From: Pontibacter sp. HSC-14F20
GTDB lineage: Bacteria > Bacteroidota > Bacteroidia > Cytophagales > Hymenobacteraceae
Reading direction: 5' to 3'
Length of the DNA: 64,000 nucleotides
Assembly (NCBI RefSeq): GCF_019599265.1
Contig: NZ_JAHZTC010000003.1
Span: forward strand, 220,395 to 284,394
This document shows, in pieces, positions 42,289 to 52,485 of the stretch. Position numbers and translations under genes: made by a program. The notes beneath the pieces were generated by a model. It was not told the DNA's origin, ran no database searches, and was given only the letters and a program-made list of their open reading frames with translations. Every line of letters starts with the position of its first letter. The stretch's first letter is position 1.

Positions 42289-42408
42289 AGTATTTATTTT
42301 ATATAATTAAACACATATATTAGAATCAATTGTTGGAAAGTTACGTATTTTTTTAATAAGCACGGGAAGCATCTTTAATTTTCGCCGGGCTGTATGCACT
42401 TTACCCGA

Positions 42409-42416
42409 TACCTTTG
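42409..42416 (+). promoter_or_regulatory. -7 box TACCTTTG for the subtilase gene
   Basis: Exact TAnnTTTG match 46 bp before the ATG at 42463, giving a 5' UTR of about 40 nt. Confidence 0.5.
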
Positions 42417-42462
42417 TCTACTCAGCCAAGGTAGTATTCACCTAATAGTTTAATATGATTTA

Positions 42463-45400
42463 ATGTTTACCCGAGGGCCAGTGGTTTACCGCTGCATACT
42501 TTCTTTCCTGTTTATAGTTTTCTGTTCGTCCCGGCTCACTGCGCAGCATTTGCCCGCTCCGGAAGGTATAGGAACTACGACTAAACCGCATACCGTCGTC
42601 TACAAGCTCAAGCCGCAGTCAGGCAACCAGCTGCGTATGGCTAGCGGTAATCCCATGCAAAAAGCCTTGCAAAAGGTAGGCGCCAAATCAGTGGAGCAGA
42701 AGTTCCCGGATAAGGCCCCCTCTCCTTTTGCCCGTAAAGCCCATGTGGACCTTTCGCTTATCTACGAACTATCTTATGACCCCGCGCATAACCTGGAAGC
42801 CGTACAGCAAGCCCTGCTGGCAACCGGCATGGTGGAATATGTGGAACCGCTTTACGAACGTGTGCCACTGTACCAACCCAACGATCCCTATGCCGACTCA
42901 ACTAAAACCTCGCAGGCATACCTGAAAAATATACAGGCTTATGGCGGATGGGCCGTACAAAAAGGCGATACCAACATTGTAATCGGTGTACTGGATTCCG
43001 GTTTCCGCTTTAGCCACGAAGACATCAAAAATAAGATCAAGTTTAATTACGATGATCCGATCGATGGGATTGACAACGATGGCGACGGACTGATCGATAA
43101 CTTCTACGGCTGGGATTTTGGAGACAGGGACAATATTCTGACCGATGATTCTCCTTACAAAGGGCACGGCACAAAAGTAGCAGGCGTGGCAATCGGCGAG
43201 GCCGATAACGGGGTAGGTATAGCGGGTGTTGGCTTCAATACCAAGTTTATGCCGATCAAGGTTTTCCCATCCACTTCCTATGGCAGCTTTGGGGGCTACG
43301 AGGCCATTGTGTATGCAGCAGACAAAGGTTGCAGCATTATTAATTTGTCCTGGGGAGGCACGGGATTTTCTAGTTATGAGCAGGATATCATCAATTATGC
43401 GGCGCTTGAAAAGGATGTTGTGATCGTGGCTGCGGCCGGAAATACCAATGCTTTTGTGAACGTATACCCGGCAGCTTACGACAATGTGCTGTCAGTAGGC
43501 GGCACGCATAACGATGTAAAAACCAACGGCCATACCTGGAACTACAGGATAAGCCTGACAGCGCCAAGTCAGAGCATCTACAGTACGACCTACAGCCGCG
43601 ACAATTCTTATGGAAACGACACCGGTACTTCCCTGGCTTCACCACTTGTAGCTGGTGCTGCCGCGCTGCTGCGCTCTCAGATGCCACACCTCAATGCGGT
43701 GCAGGTTATTCAGCGGCTTCGTGCTACAGCAGACGATGTTTACCACCTGCCCGGCAATACTGCATATCATGAATTGATCGGCAAAGGACGCCTGAATGTA
43801 AAAAGAGCGCTTCGGGATGTACAGGCAAAATCAGTACGCTGCACTTCTTTCGGCATTGTCGATAATAAGGTAGCACAGATCGGCGACACCCTGCTGATTC
43901 ACCTGAGTGTGATGAACTACCTCGATCCTACTTCCGCCTTGCAACTGAAACTCACCTCAACCTCGCCTTTTATTAAGGTGCTGGATGGTAATGAGCTCAA
44001 TATTGGCACTATGGGTACGCTGGCGACAAGAAACAACCACAGTAAGCCATTCCGGTTCGTGGTGCTGGCAGATGCCCCGCACAATGCCCAGGCTACCTTC
44101 AGAGTCGGGTTTACAGATGACGTTTACCAGGACTTTCAATATTTTCAGTTGCCTGTCAACCCCGACTACCTTACCCTGACAGCAAACAACCTGCACATCA
44201 CCCTGAACAGTAAGGGCAACCTCGGGTATAACGGGTATAATTTCGGACAGGGCATTGGGATTACGTACAAGGGCAGTACCTCCCTGATTTTTGAAGGCGG
44301 ACTATTAGTAGCCACTGCCCCGGACAGGGTGTCTGATAATGTGCGCAACGCCAGCTGGCAAACTGACAACGATTTTGTAACGTTAAATGCTGCCCGGCTG
44401 CGCCATGGCACAAGTGATGCAGATCAGGAGATCAGTGGTTTGATGCGTGATAAATTCCCGGCTCCGGCCCAGGCGGGCGTGCAGGTGAGCTATAAAGGTA
44501 TGGCCTGGAGCGAGTCCCCAGACGCCGACTACATTATATTAGAATACCTCATCCGCAATGTCACGCCTGACACGATCGAAACACTCCATGCTGGTCTTTT
44601 CGCTGACTGGAATATAACGGACGCCTACATGAACGTGGCCGACTGGGATGAAACGCTGAAGATGGGCTACGTCTATAACATGGGACAGGCATCGCCTTAT
44701 GCAGGTATAAGTTTGCTTTCCGTCACACCTCCTTCTTATTACGCAATTGATAACCTGTCTGGTGGCTCCGCTACTTTTGCGATTGCCGACGGCTTTAGTA
44801 CCCAGGAAAAATACAGAGCCTTGTCGGGTGGCGTGGCCCGGAAAAAAGCCTGGGGCAGCGGCTATGGCAACGATGTGGCCCATGTAGTCGGTACTACGGC
44901 CAACAAATTAGCACCGGGCCAAAGCCAGCTGGTTTCCTTCGCCATTGTAGCCGGCGATGATCTGGAGCAGCTTAAACAAAACGCAAAAGCGGCGCTCTTC
45001 AAATACCAGGTTATGAAAGCCGGACCTGCCCCATTGGCCATCAGCGATACGGTCTGCGTCGGCTCTTCAGTTAGCCTAGCGCCAGAAGGCGGCAAACAGT
45101 TCAAGTTTTATGCTGACGAAGCGAAAACCAAATTGCTGGGCGCAGGCAGCAACTTCAAGATCACCGCACTCGATACGAGCACTGTGCTGTATGTTTGCAA
45201 TGCCGACTCTTTGTTTGACAGTCCGGTGGTACCTTTTGAGATTGTGATGGCCGATTCTCCGGTAGCTGGTTTCAGTATCGTGCAGCAACAGGAGGCCATG
45301 GAACCCGGCAATCGCGTCGACTTCCGCAACGAAAGCGAACACGGCAGTAGCTGGCGATGGAGCTTTGGCAATGGCGACACTTCTACGGAGCAGCACCCGA

Positions 45401-45783
45401 GCTATACCTACGCATTACCCGGAACCTATGACGTGGCCCTGATCGTGGCAAATGCCTATAACTGCGCCGAAGACACCGTCATCCGCCGAATAGAAATCAA
45501 AGAAAGCGAAGCAGTCGTTCCGCCGGTGGAGGCCCCTCAACAATTTCAGGTATACCCGAATCCGGCAGTGTACGAATTATACGTTGCGATGCCTAACGCT
45601 GACGCCGCCCTGACCTTATTTATGACGGACACGAAGGGAAGACGGGTTAGTCCAAAGTTACGCAGCCGTATGCCGCACAAGGCCATTTACGACCTGAGCG
45701 GTTTGGCAGAAGGGCTCTATATCCTTCAGCTTACCTACGAGCAAAATACCACAACCAAACGCCTGCTGATCATCAGACCATAA
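42463..45783 (+). CDS. Secreted S8 (subtilisin-like) protease with PKD and T9SS sorting domains
   Basis: 1106 residues. Signal peptide (ILSFLFIVFCSSRLTAQ), propeptide to ~165, then the peptidase with catalytic Asp178 (GVLDSGFRFSHED), His235 (GHGTKVAGV), oxyanion Asn327 (AAAGNTNA) and Ser390 (GTSLASPLVAG). A Ca-like loop DGIDNDGDGLIDN is at 201-213. A long beta-rich region follows, then a PKD domain (~945-1005, WRWSFGNGDTSTEQHPSYTY) and a C-terminal T9SS type A domain (FQVYPNPAVYELYV ... LSGLAEGLYILQL). Likely exported and surface-bound or released. All catalytic residues are intact. Confidence 0.9.
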   Translation: MFTRGPVVYRCILSFLFIVFCSSRLTAQHLPAPEGIGTTTKPHTVVYKLKPQSGNQLRMASGNPMQKALQKVGAKSVEQKFPDKAPSPFARKAHVDLSLIYELSYDPAHNLEAVQQALLATGMVEYVEPLYERVPLYQPNDPYADSTKTSQAYLKNIQAYGGWAVQKGDTNIVIGVLDSGFRFSHEDIKNKIKFNYDDPIDGIDNDGDGLIDNFYGWDFGDRDNILTDDSPYKGHGTKVAGVAIGEADNGVGIAGVGFNTKFMPIKVFPSTSYGSFGGYEAIVYAADKGCSIINLSWGGTGFSSYEQDIINYAALEKDVVIVAAAGNTNAFVNVYPAAYDNVLSVGGTHNDVKTNGHTWNYRISLTAPSQSIYSTTYSRDNSYGNDTGTSLASPLVAGAAALLRSQMPHLNAVQVIQRLRATADDVYHLPGNTAYHELIGKGRLNVKRALRDVQAKSVRCTSFGIVDNKVAQIGDTLLIHLSVMNYLDPTSALQLKLTSTSPFIKVLDGNELNIGTMGTLATRNNHSKPFRFVVLADAPHNAQATFRVGFTDDVYQDFQYFQLPVNPDYLTLTANNLHITLNSKGNLGYNGYNFGQGIGITYKGSTSLIFEGGLLVATAPDRVSDNVRNASWQTDNDFVTLNAARLRHGTSDADQEISGLMRDKFPAPAQAGVQVSYKGMAWSESPDADYIILEYLIRNVTPDTIETLHAGLFADWNITDAYMNVADWDETLKMGYVYNMGQASPYAGISLLSVTPPSYYAIDNLSGGSATFAIADGFSTQEKYRALSGGVARKKAWGSGYGNDVAHVVGTTANKLAPGQSQLVSFAIVAGDDLEQLKQNAKAALFKYQVMKAGPAPLAISDTVCVGSSVSLAPEGGKQFKFYADEAKTKLLGAGSNFKITALDTSTVLYVCNADSLFDSPVVPFEIVMADSPVAGFSIVQQQEAMEPGNRVDFRNESEHGSSWRWSFGNGDTSTEQHPSYTYALPGTYDVALIVANAYNCAEDTVIRRIEIKESEAVVPPVEAPQQFQVYPNPAVYELYVAMPNADAALTLFMTDTKGRRVSPKLRSRMPHKAIYDLSGLAEGLYILQLTYEQNTTTKRLLIIRP

Positions 45784-45791
45784 AAAATGAC

Positions 45792-45836
45792 AGGTATAGG
45801 TATAACCCAACAGGAGCTATATCTATACCTATACCT
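45792..45836. repeat. Inverted pair of AGGTATA arrays
   Basis: AGGTATAGGTATA (45792-45804) and TATACCTATACCT (45824-45836) are perfect 13-bp reverse complements with a 19-bp loop, ahead of a normal terminator. Confidence 0.9.
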
Positions 45837-45853
45837 ATAGCTGTATCAAAACA

Positions 45854-45883
45854 AAACGCCCCGCTCTTTCGAACGGGGCGTTT
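45854..45883. terminator. Terminator between the protease and aconitase genes
   Basis: AAACGCCCCG (45854-45863) pairs perfectly with CGGGGCGTTT (45874-45883). The two genes converge on it. Confidence 0.85.
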
Positions 45884-45907
45884 CTATTGAGAGCAACTGC
45901 TCGTTAA

Positions 45908-48187
45908 TTAAGCGTTAGCTGACTGCTTCTGCTGTAAACGGATCAGGTTAAGGGCTGAACCAGCCTTGAACCACTCAATCTGCCCTTCGTTGTAAGTATG
46001 GTTTACCATGAAGGCATCCTGAGAACCGTCTTTGTGCGTCAATACCACTTTCAGCGGTTGACCTGGCGTGAAGTTCTCCAGACCCAGGATATCAATCGTG
46101 TCATTCTCCTCGATCAGATCGTAATCTGCTTTGTTCACGAATGTAAGACCCAGCATACCCTGCTTCTTCAGGTTGGTTTCGTGGATACGCGCGAATGACT
46201 TCACGATAACGGCACGAACACCCAGGAAGCGTGGCTCCATGGCAGCGTGCTCACGGGATGAACCCTCGCCATAGTTCTCATCACCAATTACAACTGTACC
46301 AATACCGGCAGCCTTGTAAGTACGGGCAGTCGCAGGCACTGTGTCATAACCACGGGTCATGTCGTTGTATACCTTGTTGGCTTCACCGTTGAAGGCGTTG
46401 ATCGCGCCGATCAGCATGTTGTTGGAAATGTTATCCAGGTGACCACGGTACTTCAACCATGGACCAGCCATTGAGATATGGTCAGTTGTACACTTGCCCT
46501 GTGCTTTGATGAGCAGCTTCAGACCTTTCAGATCAGTGCCTTCCCATGGTTTAAAGCCTTCCAGCAACTGCAGGCGATCAGACTTCGGATCTACTACTAC
46601 ATCTACACTGCTTCCATCTTCTGCAGGGGCTACATAGCCTGCGTCTTCCACAGCGAAGCCTTGCGTTGGCAGTTCGATGCCTCTTGGCTCGTCCAGCATT
46701 ACTTCCTCACCGTCTGAGTTGATCAGTTTGTCAACCAGCGGGTTGAAGGTCAGGTCACCGGCAATCGCGAGAGCCGTTACGATCTCTGGGGAAGCCACGA
46801 ACGCGTGTGTGTTCGGGTTACCGTCGTTACGCTTGGCGAAGTTACGGTTGAATGATGTGATGATCGAGTTTTTGCGGGTCGGGTCATCGGTGTGGCGTGC
46901 CCACTGGCCAATGCACGGACCGCAAGCATTTGCCAGCACAACACCGCCCATCTGAGCGAATGTATCCAACAGGCCGTCGCGGGCAGTGGTATAGCGCACC
47001 ATTTCAGAACCTGGCGTGATAGTAAACTCGGCTTGTGCTACCAGCTTTTTGGTAACCGCCTGCTCTGCAATAGAAGCAGCGCGTGTAAGGTCTTCATAAG
47101 AAGAGTTGGTGCACGAGCCGATAAGACCTACTTCCAGTTTAGCTGGCCAGTTATGCTCTTTTACAACAGCTGCGAACTGAGAAATTGGCCACGCTGCGTC
47201 CGGTGTGAACGGACCGTTTACGTGTGGCTCCAGCGTAGAAAGGTCGATCTCGATCAGTTGATCGTAGAAGGCAGCCGGGTCAGCGTATACCTCGTCATCA
47301 GCACGCAGATACTCTGCTACCTCATCTGCCATTTGTACCACTTCTTCGCGGTTAGTGGCGCGCAGGTATGCACGCATGCTGTCGTCGTAACCGAAGATAG
47401 AGGTCGTAGCACCGATCTCTGCACCCATGTTACAGATGGTACCTTTGCCAGTACAGGACATGGCCTCGGCACCCTCACCAAAGTATTCCACAATAGCGCC
47501 CGTTCCACCTTTTACGGTCAGGATACCGGCTACTTTCAGGATCACGTCTTTTGGTGAAGTCCAGCCGTTCAGTTTACCGGTCAGTTTTACACCGATCACT
47601 TTCGGGAATTTCAGTTCCCAGGCCATACCGGCCATTACGTCCACGGCATCAGCGCCACCAACACCAATCGCTACCATACCCAGACCACCTGCATTTGGCG
47701 TGTGAGAGTCTGTACCGATCATCATACCGCCCGGGAAGGCGTAGTTTTCAAGTACCACCTGGTGGATGATACCTGCGCCCGGCTTCCAGAAACCGATACC
47801 GTATTTATTTGAAACAGAAGCAAGGAAATCGTATACTTCTTTGTTTTCGCTGTAAGCGTCCTGTAAGTCCTGGTCAGCACCAACACGTGCCTGGATCAGG
47901 TGATCGCAGTGTACTGTGGAAGGTACAGCCACCTGCGGCTTACCCGCCTGCATAAACTGAAGCAGGGCCATTTGCGCCGTTGCGTCCTGCATAGCTACCC
48001 TGTCCGGAGCGAAGTCCACGTAGGACTTCCCGCGCTCAAAAGACTGTGTCGCGTTACCGCCGTAGAGGTGCGCGTATAAGATTTTCTCTGTCAGGGTAAG
48101 CGGTCTGCCTACTGCGTTACGGGCAGCATTCACTCGCTCGGCCATCCCGGCATACAATGCCTTGATCATTCCTAAATCAAATGCCAT
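45908..48187 (-). CDS. acn: Aconitate hydratase
   Basis: 759 residues, the size of mitochondrial-type aconitase. It isomerises citrate to isocitrate in the TCA cycle with a [4Fe-4S] cluster. Cluster Cys are in [12 protein letters not shown] and [10 protein letters not shown]. Substrate motifs include [26 protein letters not shown] and, in the C-terminal swivelling domain, [21 protein letters not shown]. An exact promoter lies upstream. It stands alone. Confidence 0.95.
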   Translation of the reverse strand: MAFDLGMIKALYAGMAERVNAARNAVGRPLTLTEKILYAHLYGGNATQSFERGKSYVDFAPDRVAMQDATAQMALLQFMQAGKPQVAVPSTVHCDHLIQARVGADQDLQDAYSENKEVYDFLASVSNKYGIGFWKPGAGIIHQVVLENYAFPGGMMIGTDSHTPNAGGLGMVAIGVGGADAVDVMAGMAWELKFPKVIGVKLTGKLNGWTSPKDVILKVAGILTVKGGTGAIVEYFGEGAEAMSCTGKGTICNMGAEIGATTSIFGYDDSMRAYLRATNREEVVQMADEVAEYLRADDEVYADPAAFYDQLIEIDLSTLEPHVNGPFTPDAAWPISQFAAVVKEHNWPAKLEVGLIGSCTNSSYEDLTRAASIAEQAVTKKLVAQAEFTITPGSEMVRYTTARDGLLDTFAQMGGVVLANACGPCIGQWARHTDDPTRKNSIITSFNRNFAKRNDGNPNTHAFVASPEIVTALAIAGDLTFNPLVDKLINSDGEEVMLDEPRGIELPTQGFAVEDAGYVAPAEDGSSVDVVVDPKSDRLQLLEGFKPWEGTDLKGLKLLIKAQGKCTTDHISMAGPWLKYRGHLDNISNNMLIGAINAFNGEANKVYNDMTRGYDTVPATARTYKAAGIGTVVIGDENYGEGSSREHAAMEPRFLGVRAVIVKSFARIHETNLKKQGMLGLTFVNKADYDLIEENDTIDILGLENFTPGQPLKVVLTHKDGSQDAFMVNHTYNEGQIEWFKAGSALNLIRLQQKQSANA

Positions 48188-48232
48188 AGTTTTGCTATTG
48201 TTATTATTTTTAATGCTTCGTTGTGAAGTTTA

Positions 48233-48264
48233 CAAATGTACGAAATATGATAGTTTAAGCACAA
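48233..48264 (-). promoter_or_regulatory. Aconitase promoter
   Basis: On the minus strand TTG (48264-48262), a 21-bp spacer and TACATTTG (48240-48233) match the Bacteroidota consensus. It lies ~45 bp before the aconitase ATG. Confidence 0.65.
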
Positions 48265-48345
48265 CATTAGCCGCGATGAATATAACATTTCCACCACTAC
48301 CTGTGCTATTCGTCCGGATGTTTCGCATTTAACGATTCCTTCTCG

Positions 48346-48353
48346 TAATTTTG
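48346..48353 (+). promoter_or_regulatory. -7 box TAATTTTG directly before a start codon
   Basis: Exact -7 match ending 4 nt before the ATG at 48358, implying a leaderless transcript. Confidence 0.55.
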
Positions 48354-48357
48354 CCTT

Positions 48358-49620
48358 ATGATACGTACATGTTTTAATACCCCGACAAGGCTGATTTTGT
48401 TGTTGGCTATGTCTTTCACGCAACTCTTAAGCGCCTGTGGCTCTATGACATCTACCGATAACACCATCAAGCCGGGTCCGTGGCGGGTTGCACTGCATGC
48501 CCAGGAGCAGGAGATTCCGTTTATCATGGAAGCGGAGGAAAAAGACGGCAAGACTGTGCTATACTTGGTAAATGCAGATGAGCGTATCCTGGTAGATGAA
48601 TTTCATCAAGAAGGCGACTCGCTCCGAATCCGACTGCATATTTTCGATGCCGACCTGATCGCCAAAGTAGACGGTGATAAAATGGCCGGCCGCTTCACCC
48701 GCAATGACCTGGACTACCCTTATTCTGTTCCGTTTACGGCAGAGCATGGCAAGGCCAACCGCTTTAAGCCAAACCCAGCACCGGCCAGTTATACCTATAC
48801 CGGCAAATGGGAAGTGGTGTTCACTGACCCGGACGGCAAGCAGTACAACGCGATTGGCATGTTTGAGCAGAACGACAACAACGTGACCGGCACCTTCCTG
48901 ACCGAGACGGGCGATTACCGCTACCTCGAAGGACAGGTGGAAGGCAACGAGCTGAAGGTGTCGACTTTTGATGGCAACCATGCATACCTGTTCACGGCCA
49001 CACCGACAGAAGGGGACAACCTGAGCGGCCATTTTTACGCTGGCCCTTCCCATCACGAAACCTGGGTAGCCAAGCGCAATGAGAACGCCCAACTGGCCAA
49101 TGCCAACGAAATGACCCACTTGAAGCCAGGTTACGAATCGCTGGCGTTCACGTTCCCCGACCTGGAAGGCAAAGAGGTATCGCTGAATGACGAGAAGTAT
49201 AAAGGCAAGGTAGTGCTGGTGCAGTTGCTGGGCTCCTGGTGCCCCAACTGCATGGATGAAACGCAGTTCCTGGCGCCCTACTACAGCAAGAATAAAGACC
49301 GCGGCCTGGAGATCATCGGTCTGGGCTTTGAGCGCACGAAAGGTTACGAGGAGGCCGTGCCGCGTCTTCAGAAAATGAAAGATCGCTTCGACATCGAGTA
49401 CGACCTGCTCTACGCTGGCCCTGCTGACAAAGAAGCTGCCGCTCAGGCGCTACCGGCCCTCAACCACGTCCTCTCCTTCCCTACCACTATCTTTATCGAC
49501 CGCCAGGGCAAAGTGCGCAAGATCCACACCGGTTTCTCAGGCCCCGGCACCGGCAAATACTACGAAGAATGGGTAGCAGACTTTAACAAGACGATGGACG
49601 AGCTGCTGGCTCAAAAATAA
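48358..49620 (+). CDS. TlpA-like thioredoxin-fold lipoprotein
   Basis: 420 residues. Lipobox LLSAC (Cys27). Residues ~35-245 are a beta-rich domain (KPGPWRVALHAQEQEIPFIMEAEEKDGK..., YTYTGKWEVVFTDPDGKQYNAIGMFEQ, GTFLTETGDYRYLEGQV, FDGNHAYLFTA). Residues ~258-418 are a TlpA/ResA-type thioredoxin domain with active site WCPNC (Cys295, Cys298) and the cis-Pro in FPTTIFID. Likely an envelope thiol-disulfide reductase. Confidence 0.88.
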   Translation: MIRTCFNTPTRLILLLAMSFTQLLSACGSMTSTDNTIKPGPWRVALHAQEQEIPFIMEAEEKDGKTVLYLVNADERILVDEFHQEGDSLRIRLHIFDADLIAKVDGDKMAGRFTRNDLDYPYSVPFTAEHGKANRFKPNPAPASYTYTGKWEVVFTDPDGKQYNAIGMFEQNDNNVTGTFLTETGDYRYLEGQVEGNELKVSTFDGNHAYLFTATPTEGDNLSGHFYAGPSHHETWVAKRNENAQLANANEMTHLKPGYESLAFTFPDLEGKEVSLNDEKYKGKVVLVQLLGSWCPNCMDETQFLAPYYSKNKDRGLEIIGLGFERTKGYEEAVPRLQKMKDRFDIEYDLLYAGPADKEAAAQALPALNHVLSFPTTIFIDRQGKVRKIHTGFSGPGTGKYYEEWVADFNKTMDELLAQK

Positions 49621-49647
49621 TTGTATTTATTAGATCGGCAGGTATAG

Positions 49648-49680
49648 CACGGGCCGCTGCATAAAATGTAGCGGCCCGTG
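49648..49680 (+). terminator. Terminator of the TlpA-like gene
   Basis: CACGGGCCGCT (from 49648) pairs with AGCGGCCCGTG (to 49680), followed by TGTATTT. The minus-strand gene ends 6 bp away. Confidence 0.75.
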
Positions 49681-49685
49681 TGTAT

Positions 49686-50294
49686 TTATATCACTCCATG
49701 CACATTAGTTGTGAAAACGGCCTGAAACGGATCTATCTTTTTAAAATAATCGGAGCCAATCATTACATCAGAAATCTCCTCGCTCGCAAAGGCATTATCA
49801 AATTTTTGAAAGTCGGGAAAGTGCTTCAGTGCCAGATCTAAAACTTGCCTGCCCAGGCTCGCTTGCTCTTGTGAAAACGGATAATAGGAAACCTGAAAAG
49901 GGAAAATACAGTTCATGATCGGTACCAAAGCTTCTTTATTGAGATCTGAAAAGTATAGCCCAATATGCTTTTTCATCATACTGATACAAAGCATTATACC
50001 CTGGTGAGCACTATCCTTAAGGGGTAATACCAGTTTAAAAGCATGTAAGCCCGTGCTGAACTCCATATCCCGAATCCGCCCAAACTTGCTACTCGCCCTT
50101 ACTTCGTGCAGGAGGCAATTCCAATTCTCTCGGTATGCGTCCTTTTCTTCAACCAATTTGTAATAGGTTGTTAAATCCGGCTTAGCTGGCTGGTTATAAA
50201 CATTGCTCACTAACGTGACCCAGCCTTCTTCAAGGAGATTTTCTAAGGTAATGTGCTTCATTTGTTTACACATGTTTGGTTGAGTAGCTGCCAC
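49686..50294 (-). CDS. Hypothetical protein
   Basis: 202 residues; not recognised. Soluble, mixed alpha/beta (LENLLEEGWVTLVSNVYN, GLHAFKLVLPLKDSAHQGIMLCISMMKKHIGLYFS, FPFQVSYYPFSQEQASLGRQVLDLALKHFPDF). The ATG at 50261 (MKHITLENLL) is an equally good start. More AT-rich than its neighbours. Confidence 0.55.
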   Translation of the reverse strand: MAATQPNMCKQMKHITLENLLEEGWVTLVSNVYNQPAKPDLTTYYKLVEEKDAYRENWNCLLHEVRASSKFGRIRDMEFSTGLHAFKLVLPLKDSAHQGIMLCISMMKKHIGLYFSDLNKEALVPIMNCIFPFQVSYYPFSQEQASLGRQVLDLALKHFPDFQKFDNAFASEEISDVMIGSDYFKKIDPFQAVFTTNVHGVI

Positions 50295-50366
50295 AACAAG
50301 CGATGCGGATTTGAATTTACCCCAATATAATATATCTCCATTAAAGTCAAATATTCCAGAATAACA

Positions 50367-50990
50367 TCACGCAACCTTCCGCAACCGCACAATCCGAAAC
50401 GTCCCGCCAAAAGCAGCTGGCTCATTCAGTTCCACCTGCAGCGAGGTATGGCCAACGATAGTGCCTATGCTGCGGTTCACATCCGAGAAAAGCGTACTAG
50501 CCACCTGGTTGAAAAGGCGACGCAGTAGCGAGGGCTGCTGTCCGTCGGGTAGAAACTTATCGAAGACTATGACCGTGCCTCCCGGCTTCAGCACCCGCTC
50601 CACTTCCCGGATACAAGCCACAGGATCAGGTATAACAGCGATGATCAGGTGCAGGATGACGGCGTCAAAACTGTAGTCGGCATAGGTCATTTGCTGTCCG
50701 TTCATCACATGCGCTTCGAAAGGTACACCTAGTTTTTCGGCACGGGATTTCAGTTTCGTGATCATGCCGGGTGTAATGTCGTTGGCGGTGATGCGGGTAT
50801 AGCTTTGCAGGTATGGCAGATCGAGGCCCGTACCCGCACCGACGATCAGGATGGTGTCATCTGGTTTGGCTTGTAGCAGTTCGATGGAGCGCTTCCTATA
50901 CCTTCGGAAGATACGGTCGGCTACAAGATCGTAAATCGGCAGGTATAAGGTATAACGCAGCCGGTTCCAGGTGTTGGTGTTGAAACTCAT
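50367..50990 (-). CDS. Class I SAM-dependent methyltransferase
   Basis: 207 residues. SAM motif I is ILIVGAGTGLDLPYL, the acidic strand end ITANDITPGMI, and the late motif REVERVLKPGGTVIVFDKFLP. This matches UbiE/PmtA-like small-molecule or phospholipid methyltransferases. An exact minus-strand -7 box, TAATTTTG, lies at 51022-51015, 25 bp before the start. Confidence 0.82.
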   Translation of the reverse strand: MSFNTNTWNRLRYTLYLPIYDLVADRIFRRYRKRSIELLQAKPDDTILIVGAGTGLDLPYLQSYTRITANDITPGMITKLKSRAEKLGVPFEAHVMNGQQMTYADYSFDAVILHLIIAVIPDPVACIREVERVLKPGGTVIVFDKFLPDGQQPSLLRRLFNQVASTLFSDVNRSIGTIVGHTSLQVELNEPAAFGGTFRIVRLRKVA

Positions 50991-51325
50991 TTTTCATAGG
51001 TTATTTTGTGCTCCCAAAATTACCTGCGTTCCTGCCTAAAAAGCTTACAGATTTCATTCCAAAATTTACAGATATTTTCACTCCAGGTATAGACATAGCA
51101 GGTAGAACTATCTGCTTTTCATTTGTCATCTCAAATGAAATGAGAGATCTGCGTTATTTTGGAGTAGAGGCACTATCCCGGATTTCTCACTAGCGTTCGA
51201 AATGACACAGGAGTTACGAGGCATATCAACCTCTGCCAGACAGGTATAGCTGTTACTTCAGACACTCGCGGGAGCTGCGTGCACCGCGAGGTCAGAACAA
51301 TTTAACCATCAGCAATTTAACAATT
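50991..51325. other. Non-coding gap with repeat edge
   Basis: Contains the -7 box of the methyltransferase gene (51015-51022) and, at about 51298-51325, AT-rich repeat words (CAATTTAACCATCAGCAATT) shared with 6473-6627 and 55611-55862. No gene supported. Confidence 0.5.
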
Positions 51326-52306
51326 CTATTTTTCCCTTTCGATGGTATAGGTAATCAGTTGCTCCAAGGAGGTGCGGGATGGGGAGGCCGGGAAGGTATG
51401 GAGGATAGCCAGCGCCTCGGCATGGTAGCGGTTCATGGCCTCGATAGTATACTGTATACCTCCGGAGGCTTTCACATAATCGATCACCTGCTGCACGCGC
51501 TTGTTATCGCCGCTGTTGTTCTTCACGTTGTAGATCACACGGCGGCGGGTCATCCAGTCGGCTTCGCGCAGGGCATGTATCAACGGCAGGGTCATCTTCT
51601 TTTCCTTGATGTCTATACCTACCGGTTTACCAATTTCGGCAGTGCCGTAGTCGAACAGGTCGTCTTTGATCTGGAAAGCAATGCCCACTTTCTCACCGAA
51701 CAAACGGGCTTTCTCGATGTCTTCTTTGGAGGCACCGGCCGAAGCTGCGCCAACGGCGCAACAGGAAGCGATCAGCGAAGCAGTTTTTTGGCGGATGATA
51801 TCAAAATAAACAGATTCATCAATATCAAGGCGGCGGGCTTTTTCAATTTGCAGCAATTCGCCTTCACTCATTTCCTTAACGGCATTCGACACGATCTTAA
51901 GCAGCTCGTAGTCATCGTTTTGCAGCGAAAGCAACAGGCCTTTGGAGAGCAGGTAGTCGCCTACCAGCACGGCAATCTTGTTTTTCCAGAGTGCGTTAAC
52001 AGAGAAGAAACCGCGGCGGTAGTTGGCTTCGTCCACCACGTCGTCGTGCACAAGGGTGGCCGTGTGCAATAGCTCGATGAGAGCGGCTCCGCGATAAGTG
52101 GCATCGCCGATGGCGTCGCCACGGAAAAGCTTGGCCATAAAGAACACGAACATCGGCCGCATCTGCTTGCCTTTGCGCTTTACGATGTAGCTCATGATCT
52201 TGTCGAGCAGCAGTACCTTAGACTTCATTGAAGTCCTGAACTTCTTCTCGAACAGCTCCATCTCCTGGGCAATGGGCGCTTGTATTTCCTTTAGGCTAAT
52301 GCTCAT
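51326..52306 (-). CDS. Polyprenyl (isoprenoid) diphosphate synthase
   Basis: 326 residues from the ATG at 52306 (MSISLKEIQAPIAQEME), the family start; the longer frame to 52348 adds 14 unmatched residues. First Asp-rich motif DDVVD (88-92) in LVHDDVVDEANYRRG; second DDLFD (215-219) in FQIKDDLFDYG. The residues before the first motif (TATLVH) suggest a long-chain product such as the octaprenyl or heptaprenyl side chain of menaquinone. Exact chain length is not certain. Confidence 0.88.
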   Translation of the reverse strand: MSISLKEIQAPIAQEMELFEKKFRTSMKSKVLLLDKIMSYIVKRKGKQMRPMFVFFMAKLFRGDAIGDATYRGAALIELLHTATLVHDDVVDEANYRRGFFSVNALWKNKIAVLVGDYLLSKGLLLSLQNDDYELLKIVSNAVKEMSEGELLQIEKARRLDIDESVYFDIIRQKTASLIASCCAVGAASAGASKEDIEKARLFGEKVGIAFQIKDDLFDYGTAEIGKPVGIDIKEKKMTLPLIHALREADWMTRRRVIYNVKNNSGDNKRVQQVIDYVKASGGIQYTIEAMNRYHAEALAILHTFPASPSRTSLEQLITYTIEREK

Positions 52307-52485
52307 GCGATATTCCGCAATATTACAAGGTGTGGGGGTCGTTTCCAAACAAGTAAAGCAAATCAGCGTTTAAATAATCTTAAGTTGAGCCCGCAAGTAT
52401 AGTTTACCAACAGCATAGCCTCGTGCTGGTTTACCGCTTGCTTAAAATAACTATATTGCCTTCTGATAATACAGCACATCGCGCC

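Noticed and set aside
51008..51193. A 61-codon plus-strand frame after the methyltransferase gene start
   Set aside because: No resemblance to a protein, overlaps the methyltransferase promoter, and contains repeat words.
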